Shown here in pieces: positions 16,848-18,350 of a stretch of DNA of 18,350 bases (positions are counted from its first letter, which is position 1; the number at the start of each line of letters is the position of its first letter). Under the pieces are notes generated by a model. It was not told where the DNA came from. It ran no database searches and saw only the letters and a list, made by a program, of their open reading frames with translations. Location: NCBI RefSeq assembly GCF_000611645.1, contig NW_014013520.1, positions 24,674 through 43,023 of the forward strand. Reading direction: 5' to 3'. Source of the DNA: Monoraphidium neglectum. Taxonomy: Eukaryota > Chlorophyta > Chlorophyceae > Sphaeropleales > Selenastraceae. The position numbers and the translations under genes were made by a program.

Positions 16848-18350
16848 ATGGTCTGCTATTCCATCCTCATGTGTCGAATCTGGGTCTGGTTGCTGGCCGC
16901 GGTGGTGCTGTGCTCCGCTGTCGCGGGCTCGGAGCAGCTCGCCGTGCAGGCCCCGCTGTGCCAGCGGCTTCATGATACGGGGTTGACTTATCACTCCGTC
17001 TACGCGTGCCTTGGTGTTCCGAAGTGGGCCCTCCTGCCTGCGCTATGGACGCCTTTGTCGCTCCAGGTCAACTGCACCGCCCCGACGGTGAGCAGGAGTC
17101 GTTCGCGAGCCTGGCAAACTGGGGACACCATGTCACACAAAGCGCCGCCCCCTCACAAGCCACCGCTCTCACACCCCGCCCGCAGTATGAGATTTTCACG
17201 GCCGCCACCTGGGGCGAGCTGCACGATGCGCCGCAGGCGGTGCGATGGTGCGGGTTTGCGCACTTTGCGCAGCCGGAGGTCTGCTCGTTCAGCCTGTCAC
17301 CGTTTGAGGACGCATACGTCGGGATCAAGACGAGGCGCAACAGCCTCCTCAGCAGGAGTGAGTGGACGCCCGCGAAACAGACGGTAGAGCGCTGTCTGGG
17401 CAGGGGAAGCCACTGCAGCTGGTGGTTTGCATTATGCAGCGGTGGGGTGAGCGCACGTCGTGTGCGGTCACAGCTTGAAGTGGAGCCGCCTCTCACACCC
17501 GAGGCTGCCCAGGGAGCTATCGGGCAGACGCTGTGCATGGCGCAGCTGGTCCACCCCCATGTCTGCCGTCCCAATGAGCCACTCACCGTTTGGCCCCCAC
17601 TCCGCTCCCCTCCCCATCGCACCCACCACCCCAGTCGGCAGCATGTCTTCGCCGGAGCCGCAGTGCAGCTTCTCCGCGCGCCGCGACCTGAGCCTCACCA
17701 AGGTCGCCATGGCGGTGCTCGGCGTTGCGCTCTTCACGCATGCGCACGCGCTGACAGCGTCCCAGACGTTCCGCCTCGGCGCCGGCACCCTGACCTTCAT
17801 GTCGGGTGCCGCGCTGGTCGTGGCCTTCGTCCTCATGCGCAGCCTGCCGCACAAGCGCAAGCTCGCGGCCGCGGTGGCCGTCAGCGCGTCGTCGGTCGTC
17901 GCCGCGGCGCGTTGGGCCTGCGGGACGTGGGCGCCCGACGCGGTCGCGCTGCTGACCAGCCGCTGGGCCATAGTCTACTTCCTCGTCACTGGATTACTCG
18001 GCCTGGGGGTCACCTACTGGCTCGATGACGCCAGCAACGTTAAGCTCAACAACACGGTCTGCGCAGTGCTGCACCTGGCCGGGCTGCTGCTGGTGTTCTT
18101 GGGGACGACCAGCGAGCCCGCGTCGCTCGTGATCATCGGCTTGCTCGTCGCGTCGCGCGTGCTGGCGCCCGTCGCGCGCCGCGCGCCGCGGGCGTGGCGG
18201 TGGCTGCGCGCGGCGGCGGCGGGCGTGCGGGGCCTGATGAGCAGGAAGGCGCGCCCCGTTGCAGCGACGGCGGCGGCGGCAGACGGCACGGAGCACGAAG
18301 CGGATCGCGGCGCCCGCGGCGCGGCCGGCGAGGCGCGGCGGCGCGCCGCC
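16848..18350 (+). CDS. NEMP/DUF2215 nuclear-envelope integral membrane protein (3' end missing)
   Basis: Exons 16848-17087, 17186-17357 and 17635 onward join in phase; 376 codons are visible and the frame is still open at the window edge. The ATG at 16848 (or the one at 16869) precedes a signal peptide (WVWLLAAVVLCSAVAGS); a GTG-started extension to 16836 is unlikely. Residues about 30-137 form a lumenal domain with several cysteines and one NCT sequon. Exon 3 holds five or six hydrophobic segments in the NEMP order: LTKVAMAVLGVALFTHA; a segment ending VVAFVLMRSLPHK, the conserved R..P loop; then WAIVYFLVTGLLGLGVTYWL and VLHLAGLLLVFLGTTS. The family (animal NEMP1/TMEM194, plant PNET2) sits in the inner nuclear membrane and links it to chromatin and envelope mechanics. 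After about residue 330 the tail is Arg/Ala-rich, as expected for the nucleoplasmic side. The 277-nt second intron has the ideal donor GTGAGT. The family assignment is by topology and motif recognition. Confidence 0.72.

Overview
This window looks like nuclear DNA from a green alga (Chlorophyta; I cannot place it more narrowly). The evidence is GC-rich coding sequence with G/C-ending codons, genes broken by short GT-AG introns whose phases close exactly, TGTAA motifs (the usual algal poly(A) signal) after several stop codons, and protein families typical of eukaryotes (SLC22-type transporter, NEMP, GPI-anchored cysteine-rich protein, KH domain). There are no bacterial-style operons, ribosome binding sites, CRISPR arrays, tRNAs or rRNAs. 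All spliced models below were built by hand from splice sites and reading phase. None has transcript support.

Layout, left to right. (1) 164-298: a possible last exon of an upstream gene. (2) 422-2358 (+): a secreted or surface single-pass protein with a Gly/Tyr-rich segment and a cysteine-rich domain, 482 aa, 3 exons. (3) 2359-4639: no recognisable gene. (4) 4640-5566 (+): a two-exon, 206-aa protein equivalent to only the N-terminus, TM1, extracellular loop and TM2 of an SLC22/organic-cation-type transporter. (5) 6492-6912 (-): a proposed two-exon 76-aa microprotein built from repeated PVDHW and HPDG motifs. (6) 8487-11875 (+): the complete SLC22-like transporter, 684 aa, 8 exons. It is a diverged tandem paralogue of gene 4. 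(7) 13152-14524 (-): a 294-aa protein with one KH-type RNA-binding domain at the N-terminus, 4 exons. (8) 15125-16511 (+): a 173-aa eight-cysteine GPI-anchored protein resembling SPARK/LORELEI-like proteins, 5 exons. (9) 16848 to the window end (+): a NEMP/DUF2215 nuclear-envelope membrane protein, cut by the window edge.

No single pathway ties these genes together. Most of the encoded proteins are predicted to enter the secretory or membrane system. The points most worth following up are the head-to-tail pair of SLC22 genes in which one copy stops just after TM2 yet keeps the cysteine-bearing oligomerisation loop, the repeat-built microprotein lying between that pair, and the algal SPARK/LORELEI-like GPI protein.
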